Below, one piece after another: positions 24,859 to 35,318 of a stretch of 64,000 nucleotides of DNA; position 1 is the first letter of the stretch; every line of letters starts with the position of its first letter. The DNA comes from Fontibacillus panacisegetis (lineage in GTDB: Bacteria; Bacillota; Bacilli; Paenibacillales; Paenibacillaceae). The position numbers and the translations under genes were made by a program. Location: positions 62,001 to 126,000 of the forward strand of contig NZ_FNBG01000004.1 in assembly GCF_900102215.1 (NCBI RefSeq), read 5' to 3'. The notes beneath the pieces were generated by a model that was not told the origin of the DNA, searched no databases, and saw only the letters and a program-made list of their open reading frames with translations.

Positions 24859-25563
24859 GTTCAACCAATTGCGAACTTCATCATCCACAACTCTAGTGTC
24901 CCACGGATAGAAGAATACGTTGACCCCATCGTCCGCTATAGAATAAGCGTATCCTAACGGGCCGTCGGTGTAAAAGACCATTTGATAATATGCCGGATCT
25001 CCATCCTTGTTTTGAGGGCGATAATTTGGAGTATCCTTGCCATGATCCAGAAGCTCAATGAACCGTTCCTTATCGTCATTCAAAAGAGTATTAAACGGTG
25101 TTGCTTGATCAAAATGATAAAGCTCGACTCGCTCAACCTTATCTTTAGGCATATCCTTATAATGAAGCTGTAGCGTTTTGACAAAATCATCACCTGCATA
25201 TAGACGATATCCTCCAATTTGGTTCTCATCCTTTGCAGCGATCAACTCTTCGCTTTTATAACCGTTGACCCGATAAAGCTTCGTGCCTATTTCCAAAAAT
25301 GCCGCATCTCCAGCTTTGGTCTTGTAATTCGGATTTGTGACAACATCTCCAACTTTAAATTTCACTTCGCCCACTACCTCATCAGTCACATCATCCGGGT
25401 TTTTTAGCACTCGGCCGTATAACCCTGTGTATGAGTCCCCATTTAATTTAACAAAATCAACCCAATCAATAGTTGAATTCCCCTTAATCGGATTCGGATC
25501 TACACTTGTCGAGCATCCACTTAAAAATACAACGATTCCCATCATGATCATCAAAATTCTCAT
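24853..25563 (-). CDS. Lipoprotein of unknown function
   Basis: A 236-residue exported protein with a short signal peptide and lipobox LSGC (Cys17), so it should be anchored to the outer face of the membrane. The mature part has no motif I recognise. It is hydrophilic, with several predicted beta strands (GDVVTNPNYKTKAGDAAFLEIG) and no repeats or metal-binding pattern. G-rich GGGGGG precedes the ATG. It is convergent with hcp and separated from the S-layer adhesin gene upstream by a bidirectional terminator, so it is probably transcribed on its own. Confidence 0.8.
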   Translation of the reverse strand: MRILMIMMGIVVFLSGCSTSVDPNPIKGNSTIDWVDFVKLNGDSYTGLYGRVLKNPDDVTDEVVGEVKFKVGDVVTNPNYKTKAGDAAFLEIGTKLYRVNGYKSEELIAAKDENQIGGYRLYAGDDFVKTLQLHYKDMPKDKVERVELYHFDQATPFNTLLNDDKERFIELLDHGKDTPNYRPQNKDGDPAYYQMVFYTDGPLGYAYSIADDGVNVFFYPWDTRVVDDEVRNWLNP

Positions 25564-25641
25564 AACACGCCCCCCTGCACGGCTCTTTTATATTCTGACG
25601 CATATCTACCCGAATTTGTTCCACACACTAAAAAACATGCG

Positions 25642-25671
25642 AAAAAAAGACGAGCATTGGAGCTCGTCTCT
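25642..25671 (-). terminator. Terminator of the SLH adhesin gene
   Basis: GACGAGC/GCTCGTC hairpin with a seven-T run on the minus strand, ten bases beyond the adhesin stop. Confidence 0.85.
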
Positions 25672-25678
25672 TTTATCT

Positions 25679-28600
25679 TTATTCGTTAATAAATCCCGCT
25701 AGTAGCAGCATTCGATGCAAAAGCACGGTCGTCTCTGCACGAGTTAATAACTGCTTCGGACGAAGCTCGTTACCATAGCCTTTTAATAACCCTTTATCAA
25801 GTGCCCATCGCAGCGAATCGCTTGCCCATCCGCCAATCTGATAGCTGTCGACATAGACAGTCGAATCTGCCTGCGCACCAACACTATTTAGTGCCATATC
25901 AGTTCCCGTCAACTGCAGCGCACGGACAATCGTCACGATCGCTTCTTGTCTGGACACCTTTCGATTCGGATCAAATGTTCCATCCTCGAAGCCATCCATA
26001 ATTCCGTAAGCTTGAACCGCTGCTACAGCTCCGCTGTACCAGCTGGATTCACTTACATCCCGGAAACCTGCCTGAGCTTTAACTTCAGGCAAACCAAGTG
26101 CTCCCGCTAGCAGTGCAGCAAGCTCCGCCCGAGTAATGACTGCATCAGGATCAAATCGGTGTCCATTCACCCCCTGTACAATCATTCTGCTGTTCATCTC
26201 ACTGATTTCAGTTGCGGCCCAATGTCCTTGAATATCTGTAAGTTGCGATGTTTTGGATACTACTGCATATACGCTGTTCGTCAGACTACGAATAACAGCA
26301 GCCTGATGTCCGTCTACATGGATAAACTCCGTAGGTACCGGACGTACACCACGTTGTCGATCCCAGACGATCACTGTAGAAGTAGCGCCCACATCCTTGG
26401 GCAGGTAAATAACCCGTTCTACGTAACTGTTGAAGCTGGAAATTTCCTTTGTCTTATTAAGATCCAGTATATTTACATTAAAATCAATCGGATTCGAGAT
26501 TAAACGGAATCCACCCTTAGTGGCTGCATCCTGCAGACCTTGCAGCTCTTCACCAGCAGCAAGCTGGATTGCGATTTGAACCTCTCCATCACTCGCTAGT
26601 TCCGAATCGGTTTTCACTACTTCGGCTAATGGTAGCCGATATTGGCCATGTGGAGTTATCAAGTTTACTGCCGCTTCCTTCTCCGCAAGAAGTCTAGCCA
26701 CATCTACAGGAAGGCTTAGAGTTATTTTATCTACCTCATCCTCAAGAGAAATCAAGAGATTCCAATCCTCTGTCGTGGATGATGAACCGAATATTTTCTT
26801 TATAGCGTCCATATCCAGCCTTGCGTCAATCGACTTTACTCCATTTGTTTCAGTTCGCAGTAAAGCTAAACCGGACAATTTTTTACCATTGACTGTGATC
26901 ACCACGTTATTGTCAGGCAAAGGAGTGCTCGAAGTGTTCGGAGAGCTGTATGAGCTGGAGCCACTGCCAGAGCTCGGAGAGTCGGTATCAGGGCTAATAG
27001 AGCTTGCCGCTTTCCGATTTACGTCAAGACTATATTTTTTGATCGTTCCATCTTGTGCTTGAACTGTAATCTCGAATGAATTTTTGCCCACTATAAGAGG
27101 ATACTCATTTGTAAGTGTGATAGCAGTCACCTGAATTCCGTTGACAAGGATCGTTGAATAGTTATCCGCTGTTGACAGCAGCATTTTCAGACCACTTACC
27201 GAATAGCTAGCATCTACAGTATAGGTCGTTTTTAATGGGTCAAAATCAAACGCAAGGGTTCCGCCCTGTCCTGCAAGCACCCAATTGCTCAAATCCGCGT
27301 TGCTGCTTAATGGCATGATATTCTGAATATCTATTAAGCTGACGTTAGCATTACCCGCCGCATCAATGGCGTAGACGGAATAAATGCCATTCTCTTGCAC
27401 AATAAAACGCTGATCCGTTATTTCAATACCTTGTGTATCAAAATAGGATTCTGCTTGGGCTCCGGCCGCCCATTTTATTGAAGAAATACTGTTGTAATCG
27501 CCGTAAACAGATGCGGTTACCGCAACATTCACATCACCGAAGGTAGGCGCAATCGGATCAGCGATCAAGGTGATCTTGGGCGGCTGGTCATATTTAAATC
27601 CGATCGTTAAAGGCTGACCAACGGATTGGCCGCTAATTTCTTCAGCAGCGGTATAGATTACATCTTCCGCTGCCGTATTGCTAACGGAGAATTCTGCCTT
27701 CCCGTTAGAGTCGGTTACATCATTAATTACAGTAATGATAGATGATCCGCTGCCGGCCTGAAGCAGTATTCTTTTTCCTGAGATCGGATGATTGAAATCA
27801 TCTCTTAATACAACGTATATAGTAGATTGGTTTAGCCCATCGGCTCGAACGTTCAGATCGGAAGCGGTGATCGTTGATTGCGAGGAACTGATCTGACCTA
27901 CAACAAATTGAACCGTTTTGGTCTGAGTAACTGCAACTGCATCCACTAAGACACTGATCGTTGCCGTTCCCGCCGTTGTTGGCGCTGTTAATATAGCTGT
28001 ATAAGTACCGTTATTGTTGTCCGTTACGGAACTCACCGTGCCTAACGTTGATTTGACGACTACCTCCGCTCCTCCACTCGTCAGCGCATTCCCCTGCGCA
28101 TCCTTCAGCTTCACAGTGATCGGCGTTTGACTTGTTCCGTCTGCGGTCAGTGAAGCATCGTCCACCTCAATAGTACTTGTCGTTGCCGACGGTACTCCGG
28201 TTATAAACTGCACGCTGCTCGTACTCGCTATAGGACTACCTCCTACGCTCGCGCTGATCGTTGCCGTACCCACCGTTGTCGGCGCTGTTAATATCGCCGT
28301 ATAAGTACCGTTATTGTTGTCCGTTACGGCACTCACCGTGCCTAACGTTGAGCTGACGACTACGACCGCTCCTCCACTCGTCAGCGCATTCCCCTGCGCA
28401 TCCTTCAGCTTCACAGTGATCGGCGTTTGACTTGTTCCGTCAGCGGTCAGTGAAGCATCGTCCACCTCAATAGTACTTGTCGTTGCCGACGGTGCTCCGG
28501 TTATAAACTGCACACTGCTCGTACTCGCTATAGGACTACCTCCTACGCTCGCGCTGATCGTTGCCGTACCCACCGTTGTCGGCGCTGTTAATATCGCCGT

Positions 28601-29926
28601 ATAAGTACCGTTATTGTTGTCCGTTACGGCGCTCACCGTGCCTAACGTTGATTTGACGACTACCGCCGCTCCTCCGCTGGTCAACGCATTTCCATGCGCA
28701 TCCTTCAGCTTCACAGTAACCATCGTTTGGCTTACTCCATCGGCAGTCAAAGAAGCATTGCCCACCTCGATCGTGCTCGTCGCAGCAGACGCTGCTCCAG
28801 GCACAAACTGCACACTGCTCGTCCCTGCAATCGCATTGCCGCTCACGCTTGCGCTAATGGTCGCCGTACCTGTCGTTGTCGGCGCTGTTAATGTCGCCGT
28901 ATAGGTGCCGTTATTGTGATCCGTTACTGAGACCACCATGCCTAAGGTGGACGATATCGTTACTGCCGTCCCTCCACTTGTCAGCGCATTCCCTTGTGCA
29001 TCCTTCAGCTTCACAGTTATCGTCGTTTGGCTTGTTCCGTTTGCGGTCAGAGAGCCGTTCGCAACTGCGATCGTGCTTGTAGCTTCCGAAGGTGCTCCAG
29101 GCACGAACTTCACACTGCTCGTCCCTCCTATCGCATTGCCGCCCACGCTTGCGCTAATGGTCGCTGTACCTGTCGTTGTCGGCGCTGTTAATGTCGCCGT
29201 ATAGGTGCCGTTATTGTGATCCGTTACAGGACCAACCGTTCCTAACGTTGAAGATATTCCGACCGCCTCTCCCCCGCTGGTCAGCGCATTTCCCTGCGCA
29301 TCCTTCAACTGCACGCTGACCGTCGTTTGACTGGTACCGTTCGCTACAAGACTGGAATGAGTACTTGATACCTCACTCTCCCGCAAGGACAGTGCATAAT
29401 CCGGAATCATATACGTCCTGAAGGTAAAATCATGACCTTGAGCTGGGGAATATCCCCTTGGATATACATCTCCGCTGTAGCTGTACCATCCAAAGCCAGC
29501 AGTTCCTCCATTTTCAGTGGACACCACCATTCGATACATAGTTTCCCTAATCAAATAAGGCGAATCACCCGAGAAATCGAACGATACCCAGCCCGGTCCG
29601 TACCAAGTGTGCTGTACGGTTGCAATGGGTGTCGACAGATCACTCTCCTTATAGAGCTTTACCTGAGTATATCCAATGGAACCGAAGCTATCGAAGATTT
29701 TTAAATCTATCTTGCTCAAATTCCCGCTAATGGCAGGTGTAAACGTCTGATACCGCTGCAAATCAGCATTAACAAACACATTTCCAGAACTAAGCTCCTG
29801 TGCTTGATCCACAACTGGTGAGCTTGCAGCAATAGCATTTCCACCAAATGAAAGCCCCAATATCATCGCAAACACAAGCATTACAGCCATCCATGACTTG
29901 CTCTTGCCCCTCTTTATACCTTGCAT
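25679..29926 (-). CDS. S-layer-anchored adhesin with invasin/Ig-like repeats
   Basis: A 1415-residue secreted surface protein. It has a signal peptide (about 1-34, ending AIAASS) and then an N-terminal beta domain of about 150 residues. Five Ig-like repeats of exactly 100 residues follow (about 185-680), of the Big_1/invasin kind with motif LTADGTSQTPITVKLKDAQG..GNAL..NNGTYTAILTAPTT. After these come one more divergent Ig-like unit, further beta domains, a cadherin-like beta-sandwich segment (YPLIVGKNSFEITVQAQDGT) and a Ser/Pro-rich linker (SPDTDSPSSGSGSSS). Three C-terminal SLH domains (about 1240-1415) should bind pyruvylated wall polymer. GGGGAT precedes the ATG. A role in adhesion or cell-surface architecture is inferred from the architecture. 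No catalytic domain is visible. Confidence 0.92.
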   Translation of the reverse strand: MQGIKRGKSKSWMAVMLVFAMILGLSFGGNAIAASSPVVDQAQELSSGNVFVNADLQRYQTFTPAISGNLSKIDLKIFDSFGSIGYTQVKLYKESDLSTPIATVQHTWYGPGWVSFDFSGDSPYLIRETMYRMVVSTENGGTAGFGWYSYSGDVYPRGYSPAQGHDFTFRTYMIPDYALSLRESEVSSTHSSLVANGTSQTTVSVQLKDAQGNALTSGGEAVGISSTLGTVGPVTDHNNGTYTATLTAPTTTGTATISASVGGNAIGGTSSVKFVPGAPSEATSTIAVANGSLTANGTSQTTITVKLKDAQGNALTSGGTAVTISSTLGMVVSVTDHNNGTYTATLTAPTTTGTATISASVSGNAIAGTSSVQFVPGAASAATSTIEVGNASLTADGVSQTMVTVKLKDAHGNALTSGGAAVVVKSTLGTVSAVTDNNNGTYTAILTAPTTVGTATISASVGGSPIASTSSVQFITGAPSATTSTIEVDDASLTADGTSQTPITVKLKDAQGNALTSGGAVVVVSSTLGTVSAVTDNNNGTYTAILTAPTTVGTATISASVGGSPIASTSSVQFITGVPSATTSTIEVDDASLTADGTSQTPITVKLKDAQGNALTSGGAEVVVKSTLGTVSSVTDNNNGTYTAILTAPTTAGTATISVLVDAVAVTQTKTVQFVVGQISSSQSTITASDLNVRADGLNQSTIYVVLRDDFNHPISGKRILLQAGSGSSIITVINDVTDSNGKAEFSVSNTAAEDVIYTAAEEISGQSVGQPLTIGFKYDQPPKITLIADPIAPTFGDVNVAVTASVYGDYNSISSIKWAAGAQAESYFDTQGIEITDQRFIVQENGIYSVYAIDAAGNANVSLIDIQNIMPLSSNADLSNWVLAGQGGTLAFDFDPLKTTYTVDASYSVSGLKMLLSTADNYSTILVNGIQVTAITLTNEYPLIVGKNSFEITVQAQDGTIKKYSLDVNRKAASSISPDTDSPSSGSGSSSYSSPNTSSTPLPDNNVVITVNGKKLSGLALLRTETNGVKSIDARLDMDAIKKIFGSSSTTEDWNLLISLEDEVDKITLSLPVDVARLLAEKEAAVNLITPHGQYRLPLAEVVKTDSELASDGEVQIAIQLAAGEELQGLQDAATKGGFRLISNPIDFNVNILDLNKTKEISSFNSYVERVIYLPKDVGATSTVIVWDRQRGVRPVPTEFIHVDGHQAAVIRSLTNSVYAVVSKTSQLTDIQGHWAATEISEMNSRMIVQGVNGHRFDPDAVITRAELAALLAGALGLPEVKAQAGFRDVSESSWYSGAVAAVQAYGIMDGFEDGTFDPNRKVSRQEAIVTIVRALQLTGTDMALNSVGAQADSTVYVDSYQIGGWASDSLRWALDKGLLKGYGNELRPKQLLTRAETTVLLHRMLLLAGFINE
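27895..29365 (-). repeat. 300-bp tandem repeats within the adhesin gene
   Basis: Five in-frame units of exactly 300 bases are visible from the recurring CCGTTAC landmarks at 28021, 28321, 28621, 28921 and 29221. The units covering 28021-28320 and 28321-28620 differ at only a handful of positions. The outer units differ more. This pattern suggests recent duplication or gene conversion. Confidence 0.9.
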
Positions 29927-29947
29927 TAATATCCCCCTATATAATAA

Positions 29948-30136
29948 TCAGCTCATAAAATAAGTGCATATTCCAACAATGATTACTACAAAAACCAGAA
30001 TGCCAAAAAACCACCTTGTAAATTTCCAGCCAACACCTGGACCATCCCACCACAATTTAAAATAAAAAATTAAACCAAGAACAACAGTAAAAATAGAAGC
30101 ATACAATGCAGTTTCCATATTGCTCCACTGATCCAT
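29948..30136 (-). CDS. Small membrane protein, hypothetical
   Basis: A 62-residue protein with two hydrophobic helices (about 10-27 and 41-60) separated by a Trp/Gly-rich loop (WWDGPGVGWKFTRW). GGGAGGG lies twelve bases before the ATG, a little far. It ends 21 bases upstream of the adhesin start on the same strand and may be co-transcribed with it. No function is suggested by the sequence. The 230 bases upstream, to the next divergent gene, contain no recognisable site. Confidence 0.6.
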   Translation of the reverse strand: MDQWSNMETALYASIFTVVLGLIFYFKLWWDGPGVGWKFTRWFFGILVFVVIIVGICTYFMS

Positions 30137-30367
30137 ATTTCCGTCTGACCCTCCCTGTATCTACAAAAGTAAAAACGACTTGCTTCATAAAATAAAGCAA
30201 ATCCAAGGATTACTCTATACCTACAAAGGAGTATCTTTTATCTTAGCGGTAATGAGAACTACTCCAGCACCGCTACCTCTTTATGGGTATGGTGTTTTAG
30301 GTCTGATGGCTTTATGATGTCGGTAAATATTGTCTTAGTGCTGTCCTCAGCTTGAAAGGAGAAAAAA

Positions 30368-30706
30368 ATGTCAACCCTGCCCACCGCCCCTGGCTCCAAG
30401 GGTAAAAACACTGCATTGGTCCTCAGCGTGGTATTCCAAAGCCTGTACCTTTTATCCCTGCCTGTCTGGTATTTTGTATCTATGTTCTCAGTCATGCTGT
30501 TCGATGCTCCAGGCTCTGAGACGAATTGGGTTATTTTGCTGTTTTATTACGCAATCAAAAGCTATCCATTTATTGTTTTGAGTGCCATAGTATTAACTTG
30601 GATCATGTACAAAAAGGGAAGCTACAAATGGACGTATCTCGTAAATGCCATTCCGATCCTTATTATGATCCTATGTATTGGACTTATGGCTGTCTTTGGC
30701 GACTGA
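30368..30706 (+). CDS. Small three-helix membrane protein, hypothetical
   Basis: A 112-residue hydrophobic protein with three predicted membrane helices (about 17-46, 53-78, 90-110) and a short polar N-terminus. GGAG lies nine bases before the ATG. The hydrophobic amino-acid composition supports this strand rather than the overlapping minus-strand frame. It precedes the large regulator gene by about 95 bases on the same strand. Function unknown. Confidence 0.7.
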   Translation: MSTLPTAPGSKGKNTALVLSVVFQSLYLLSLPVWYFVSMFSVMLFDAPGSETNWVILLFYYAIKSYPFIVLSAIVLTWIMYKKGSYKWTYLVNAIPILIMILCIGLMAVFGD

Positions 30707-30802
30707 TCAAATAATCCGATTTTTGATTTTTCTGTAATATATACAGCTCTTACATTACAATAAGGGTAGTTGCCAGTCAGTTTATGTTTGAGGTGTTCGA
30801 AA

Positions 30803-33800
30803 ATGAAAGAAAACTATCCTATCGATGATCACGCGCCTGAGTTCTTGTTGGAGCAAAAAAGCAGTATGTCACTAAGGGAAATCATGAATAATGAGAGCTT
30901 TCGCATGCAGATTAGGACTATTGATACCTTCCTGTCACTTGCGAGGGCTATTGCTGCCTGTGTGGGTAAGCTGCATCAGCAGCATATTCTTCATCTCGAT
31001 TTACGGCCAGAGCTAATACATATTCTTTCAGACGAAAGAACAGTTCAATTAATCGATTCCGGCTATGCGATTCATCGCTCGAAGCATGGTTATATCCGTC
31101 CATCCGATGGCATTATGGAAGCAGGTCTACCCTACTGTGCCCCAGAAAATACAGGCAGAATGCTGCGAACGATAGATGAACGCAGTGATCTCTATTCCTT
31201 GGGCGTTATTTTCTACGAGATGTTAACTGGCCGTCTGCCTTTTCTCGCCGATAATCCTCTCGAATGGGTGTATATGCATTTGGCGCAAAGCCCTTCCCCT
31301 CTAACCAATCATAGAGAAGATCTCCCTGAAGGTCTGGAATCCATCATCTTGAAGCTACTAGAGAAAAATCCGGATAAACGATATCAGAATATCGGATCAT
31401 TAATTGCTGATCTTGATAAAGTAGGTCGATCTCAACTTACACTCTTTATTGAGCCTGAGCTGCATGGGAGAGATTATGAGATATCCGTTCTGACCCAAGC
31501 CTTCTATTCGACCTGCTTCGGTTCAACAGAAATAGTGTACGTTGCAGGCGAAGCTGGCATAGGCAAAACCAGTTTAATCGATGAAGTCTTTCACAAAATC
31601 CAGCAATCGCAGCATTTTTTCTATATCACCGGGAAGTTTGAGCAGATCTCCAAGGAAAGCCCGTATCTTCCAATTATTCAGGCATTTCGAGGATTGATGC
31701 GTCATTTGTTGGGGGAACGACAAGACCAGTCCGAGCTGTGGAGGCTAAAACTGCAAGAAGCGTTAGGAAATAATGCCAATGTTATTGCTTCTATTATTCC
31801 TGAAGTTTCTCTCTTATTAGGCGAGGTTCCGTTCGAGGAGGAGCTTCCGGCCAATGAATCAAAAAAGCGGTTTATTTATGTTTTTCGAAAATTTGTGCAG
31901 GCGCTAACCTCCAAAGAACACCCTCTTGTCCTTTTTATTGATGATTTGCAATGGGCCGATGATTCATCTCTCCAATTGATTCATGCTCTGCTAAGTGATC
32001 CGGAGTGCCAATATTTAATGTTTGTCTGTGCTCACCGCCATTTGGACACGGACCAAAGCAAGCTTCCAGGGTATGAAACGGACGGAAGTGTTACTGAGCA
32101 AGCGACTGTTAAACATATTCACCTCTCTCCTCTAAGCCTTGAACAGATGAACCAAATCGTAGTCGAGACGCTAAATAGCGATGCCCATACTGCAATGTCA
32201 TTGACCGAGCTGCTGTATCATAAATCAGAGGGTAATCCGTTTCATTTCAAACAAATCCTGCTTCACCTGCAGGACGATGATATTCTGAAGTACAATCGTG
32301 ATAATCGCTGCTGGCAATGGAATCTGGGACAAATTATCGAACAGGAGCCCAGCTATTCTATCCATGATTTGATGGAGCACAGATTGTATCGTCTACCCAA
32401 TATTGCACAGGAACTGCTTTTTGCCGCAGCTTGCGCAGGAAGCACATTTGACCCGGAGCTGATTAACGTTGTTGTAAACTATGGAATACAGGACATGAAT
32501 ACAGAGTGGTCATTGATTGAAGCAGAAGGAATGATTGTGCCCTTTGAATCAGGTAAATACCGTTTTACTCATGACAGTATTCAGAAGTTAATCTACAGCC
32601 AAATTGAAGATGACGCGAAGCAGTCCATCCATAGCCGCATAGGCAGGTGCTTGAGGGAGAATGACGATGGAACGGGTGAGAACTCCTTCGAGGTGGTAAA
32701 TCATCTAAATCGAGGCTCGGAGAAAATTACGGATATGCAGCACTTATTGCTACTCATAAAACTTAATCTGGATGCAGGAAATCGCGCCAAAACCTCTTCC
32801 GCTTACGATGTAGCTTTAGCGTATTTCAGAAAAGGAGTAGAACTGCTGCCGGCGGATTACTGGGAAAGTGATTTTGAACTCAGCTTCGAACTGCATGCCC
32901 AACAAGCAGAATGTGAATATCTGTGCGGCAATTACGCCAAAAGTGATCAGGAAATCGCATTTCTGCTGCATCATGCCCGCAATCCAGTTGAACGAAGCAG
33001 GATACATATCATAAAAATTATGCAGTTCATTAATCAAGGCAAATATCTGGAGGGTACTGATCTAGGTCTAAAAAGCTTGCGGGAACACCATATTTTTATT
33101 TCACCCAATCCAAGCAACTTGATGCTGCTTATTGAAAGTAAACGAATTGAACTGCTCCTGAGAAATAAATATGACAAACTCAAGCATTTGGAGGAAATGT
33201 CGGATCGAGAGCAAATCACTGCGATGAATCTAATTCTCGCAATCATTCCCTCTACCTTTTTCACCAATAAAAAAGTGTTCCTTTTGCTGATGTGCAGAGC
33301 GATACAATTAACACTCAAATATGGAAATACCCCGGTTTCCGCGGCCGTCTATTCAGCCTTCGGCATGTTTATGGGAAACGCGCTTGGCAAATACGATAAA
33401 GGCTATCTGATTGGCAAGATCGGAGTAGAATTATCCGAGCAGTACAACATTAACTCCATCAAAAGTAAATCCTACACGATGTTTGGCGGTGTACTCTGCC
33501 AATTTGCCGGGTATCCCCAGGAAGTGGATGACTATTTGTCAAAGGCCCTCCGCTGCGGTATGGATTCCGGAGACTACGTGTTCGCCAGCTACGCGATAGG
33601 TGCTCACGTAAATTCACAGTACCCCAGAACATCGTTAGTTGAATTATCAAGAACGATCACGGATTATATGGCTGTGCTGGATACAACCAATGATGAATTT
33701 GTGAAACAGAACTTTTATTTATATCAGCAATTTATTCTCGCTCTTCAGGGCATGACGGATGCTCCGGATTCGTTTAACAGTGAAGGCTTTGATGAAGAGG

Positions 33801-35254
33801 AATTTTTGCATCGGATTCGCAAGGAAGAAACTTCATCTACTACCTTTTTTCAATACAACACGTACAAAACTCAGCTATGTTATTTACTAGGTCGGTATGA
33901 AGATGCCATTCACTGGGCGCGAGAAGCGGAACGATACAAAATATACGCGACTCATTTGCCTCATTTGCCGGAATGTCTGTTTTATCAATTGCTCGCTACA
34001 TTATCATTAGCTGAATCTTCGCATTCAAAAATACGCGACCGCTCAAAAAAGAAGCTGGAGCGCGATCTTCGACACTACAGTAAATGGGTAAAATGGAATC
34101 CGACTAATTATCAGCCCAGATTCCATCTTCTTCAAGCCGAGTATGCGCGTGTCTTCCGCCAGTACTTTAAGGCTGAACAAATGTATGATGCAGCTATTCG
34201 AGAAGCAAGAGAGCAAGACGACTTTCAGGTGACAAGCCTTACCGGAGAGCTTGCAGCTAGTCACTATTGGGGTCGTGGCAAGAGAAAATCGGCATTATTT
34301 TATTTGCAAATGTCTGTTGATGGATATAAGCAATGGGGAATACCTGCCAAAGTAGCTGAATTGGAAGAGCAGCTGCTCCATTGGCAGCGGGAGGAAGCGA
34401 GTCAAACCTCTGAAAGTCCGGCAATACGGCTAGCATTGAGCGGGACAGAGCGGGCTTCTGAATATGCAAATACCCAAAAAGTAACGAATTCCTTGGACAG
34501 TGTCGATCTTGCGGCCATCCTAAAAACAACTGAAGCCATCTCCAATCAGCCAACCATCGATGCCATGCTTGCAGAAATCATGAATACGATCATTAAATAT
34601 GCTGGTGCAAGTAAAGGCGCCCTGCTCACAGGCAATGATGATGAGCTATATATTCAGGCATACGTAGATGCTGAAACACCAGCCTTCGCTTCACCTGTGG
34701 GAATGAAAGATAGCTCCCTCCTTCCCGAAGGATTGATCAGATATGTCTTTCGTACTCATGAGGATGTGCATTATTACGAAGAAGAGGAGAGCTGGCTGAT
34801 TCATAACCCGTATATCGCAAAGCATCGGCCAGGATCGGCCCTGTGCATCCCCGTGGCTGTACATGGAGCTATGCTGGGTGTTCTTTACCTTGAAAACAGG
34901 CTCGCAAGCGGTGTATTCGCTTCAGATCACAAGGCAGTTCTTCTAGCAATAGCCTCTAACGCCATATTAATGTGTGTGCTTCAAGGCTCCAGCGAGGGGA
35001 ATCCCTTAAGCCCTGATCTTGTGGAAGCAGGAGCAGCCGTTTCGGATCACATCATCGAAGAGCCCCTCACCGAGCGGGAGCTTGAAGTGCTCGCACTCTT
35101 AGCCGCCGGGCTCTCCAATAAGGAGATTGCGGATCATTTGATCATTGCAATTGGTACAGTGAAGGTCCATGTAAAAAATATTTTCGCCAAATTAAAGGTC
35201 AATCGACGCACGAAAGCAATAGCTCAGGCCAAGGAGCTTAAGCTTCTGGGATAA
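30803..35254 (+). CDS. Kinase-like/AAA/GAF/LuxR multidomain regulator
   Basis: A 1483-residue cytosolic regulator. Residues 1-215 are a protein-kinase-like region lacking most of the N-lobe. The catalytic loop reads HLDLRPEL (64-71, Asp kept, metal-binding Asn lost), DFG is DSG (85-87), and APE plus the C-lobe helices are present. An AAA_16/STAND-type ATPase follows (Walker [10 protein letters not shown], Walker [12 protein letters not shown]), then a long TPR-like helical middle, a GAF domain (about 1240-1400) and a C-terminal LuxR helix-turn-helix ([22 protein letters not shown]...). The layout matches PknK/MalT-like signal-integrating regulators. I chose the ATG at 30803, with GAGGTG seven bases upstream. 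A TTG at 30770 lacks a good site. The small membrane protein gene just upstream may be linked. Confidence 0.88.
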   Translation: MKENYPIDDHAPEFLLEQKSSMSLREIMNNESFRMQIRTIDTFLSLARAIAACVGKLHQQHILHLDLRPELIHILSDERTVQLIDSGYAIHRSKHGYIRPSDGIMEAGLPYCAPENTGRMLRTIDERSDLYSLGVIFYEMLTGRLPFLADNPLEWVYMHLAQSPSPLTNHREDLPEGLESIILKLLEKNPDKRYQNIGSLIADLDKVGRSQLTLFIEPELHGRDYEISVLTQAFYSTCFGSTEIVYVAGEAGIGKTSLIDEVFHKIQQSQHFFYITGKFEQISKESPYLPIIQAFRGLMRHLLGERQDQSELWRLKLQEALGNNANVIASIIPEVSLLLGEVPFEEELPANESKKRFIYVFRKFVQALTSKEHPLVLFIDDLQWADDSSLQLIHALLSDPECQYLMFVCAHRHLDTDQSKLPGYETDGSVTEQATVKHIHLSPLSLEQMNQIVVETLNSDAHTAMSLTELLYHKSEGNPFHFKQILLHLQDDDILKYNRDNRCWQWNLGQIIEQEPSYSIHDLMEHRLYRLPNIAQELLFAAACAGSTFDPELINVVVNYGIQDMNTEWSLIEAEGMIVPFESGKYRFTHDSIQKLIYSQIEDDAKQSIHSRIGRCLRENDDGTGENSFEVVNHLNRGSEKITDMQHLLLLIKLNLDAGNRAKTSSAYDVALAYFRKGVELLPADYWESDFELSFELHAQQAECEYLCGNYAKSDQEIAFLLHHARNPVERSRIHIIKIMQFINQGKYLEGTDLGLKSLREHHIFISPNPSNLMLLIESKRIELLLRNKYDKLKHLEEMSDREQITAMNLILAIIPSTFFTNKKVFLLLMCRAIQLTLKYGNTPVSAAVYSAFGMFMGNALGKYDKGYLIGKIGVELSEQYNINSIKSKSYTMFGGVLCQFAGYPQEVDDYLSKALRCGMDSGDYVFASYAIGAHVNSQYPRTSLVELSRTITDYMAVLDTTNDEFVKQNFYLYQQFILALQGMTDAPDSFNSEGFDEEEFLHRIRKEETSSTTFFQYNTYKTQLCYLLGRYEDAIHWAREAERYKIYATHLPHLPECLFYQLLATLSLAESSHSKIRDRSKKKLERDLRHYSKWVKWNPTNYQPRFHLLQAEYARVFRQYFKAEQMYDAAIREAREQDDFQVTSLTGELAASHYWGRGKRKSALFYLQMSVDGYKQWGIPAKVAELEEQLLHWQREEASQTSESPAIRLALSGTERASEYANTQKVTNSLDSVDLAAILKTTEAISNQPTIDAMLAEIMNTIIKYAGASKGALLTGNDDELYIQAYVDAETPAFASPVGMKDSSLLPEGLIRYVFRTHEDVHYYEEEESWLIHNPYIAKHRPGSALCIPVAVHGAMLGVLYLENRLASGVFASDHKAVLLAIASNAILMCVLQGSSEGNPLSPDLVEAGAAVSDHIIEEPLTERELEVLALLAAGLSNKEIADHLIIAIGTVKVHVKNIFAKLKVNRRTKAIAQAKELKLLG

Positions 35255-35261
35255 GGTTGCA

Positions 35262-35302
35262 CAAAAAAGCTGACCCCGATGTTAATCGGAGTCAGCTTTT
35301 CC
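35262..35302. terminator. Bidirectional terminator between regulator and dGTPase genes
   Basis: AAGCTGAC..CCGAT/ATCGG..GTCAGCTT hairpin with A/T runs on both sides, between two convergent genes. Confidence 0.88.
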
Positions 35303-35318
35303 TGCTATATCGCTCGCA

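Noticed and set aside
28614..29204. Long plus-strand open frames opposite the adhesin repeats
   Set aside because: They arise from the 300-bp periodicity on the other strand, have no ribosome sites and give low-complexity protein without family resemblance.
30259..30495. Minus-strand 78-codon frame overlapping the small membrane protein gene
   Set aside because: No ribosome site and polar, featureless product; the plus-strand frame encodes clear membrane helices behind a GGAG site.
30707..30802. Missing kinase N-lobe hidden by a frameshift upstream of the LuxR regulator
   Set aside because: Only about 95 bases are available and they contain no kinase-like sequence in any frame.
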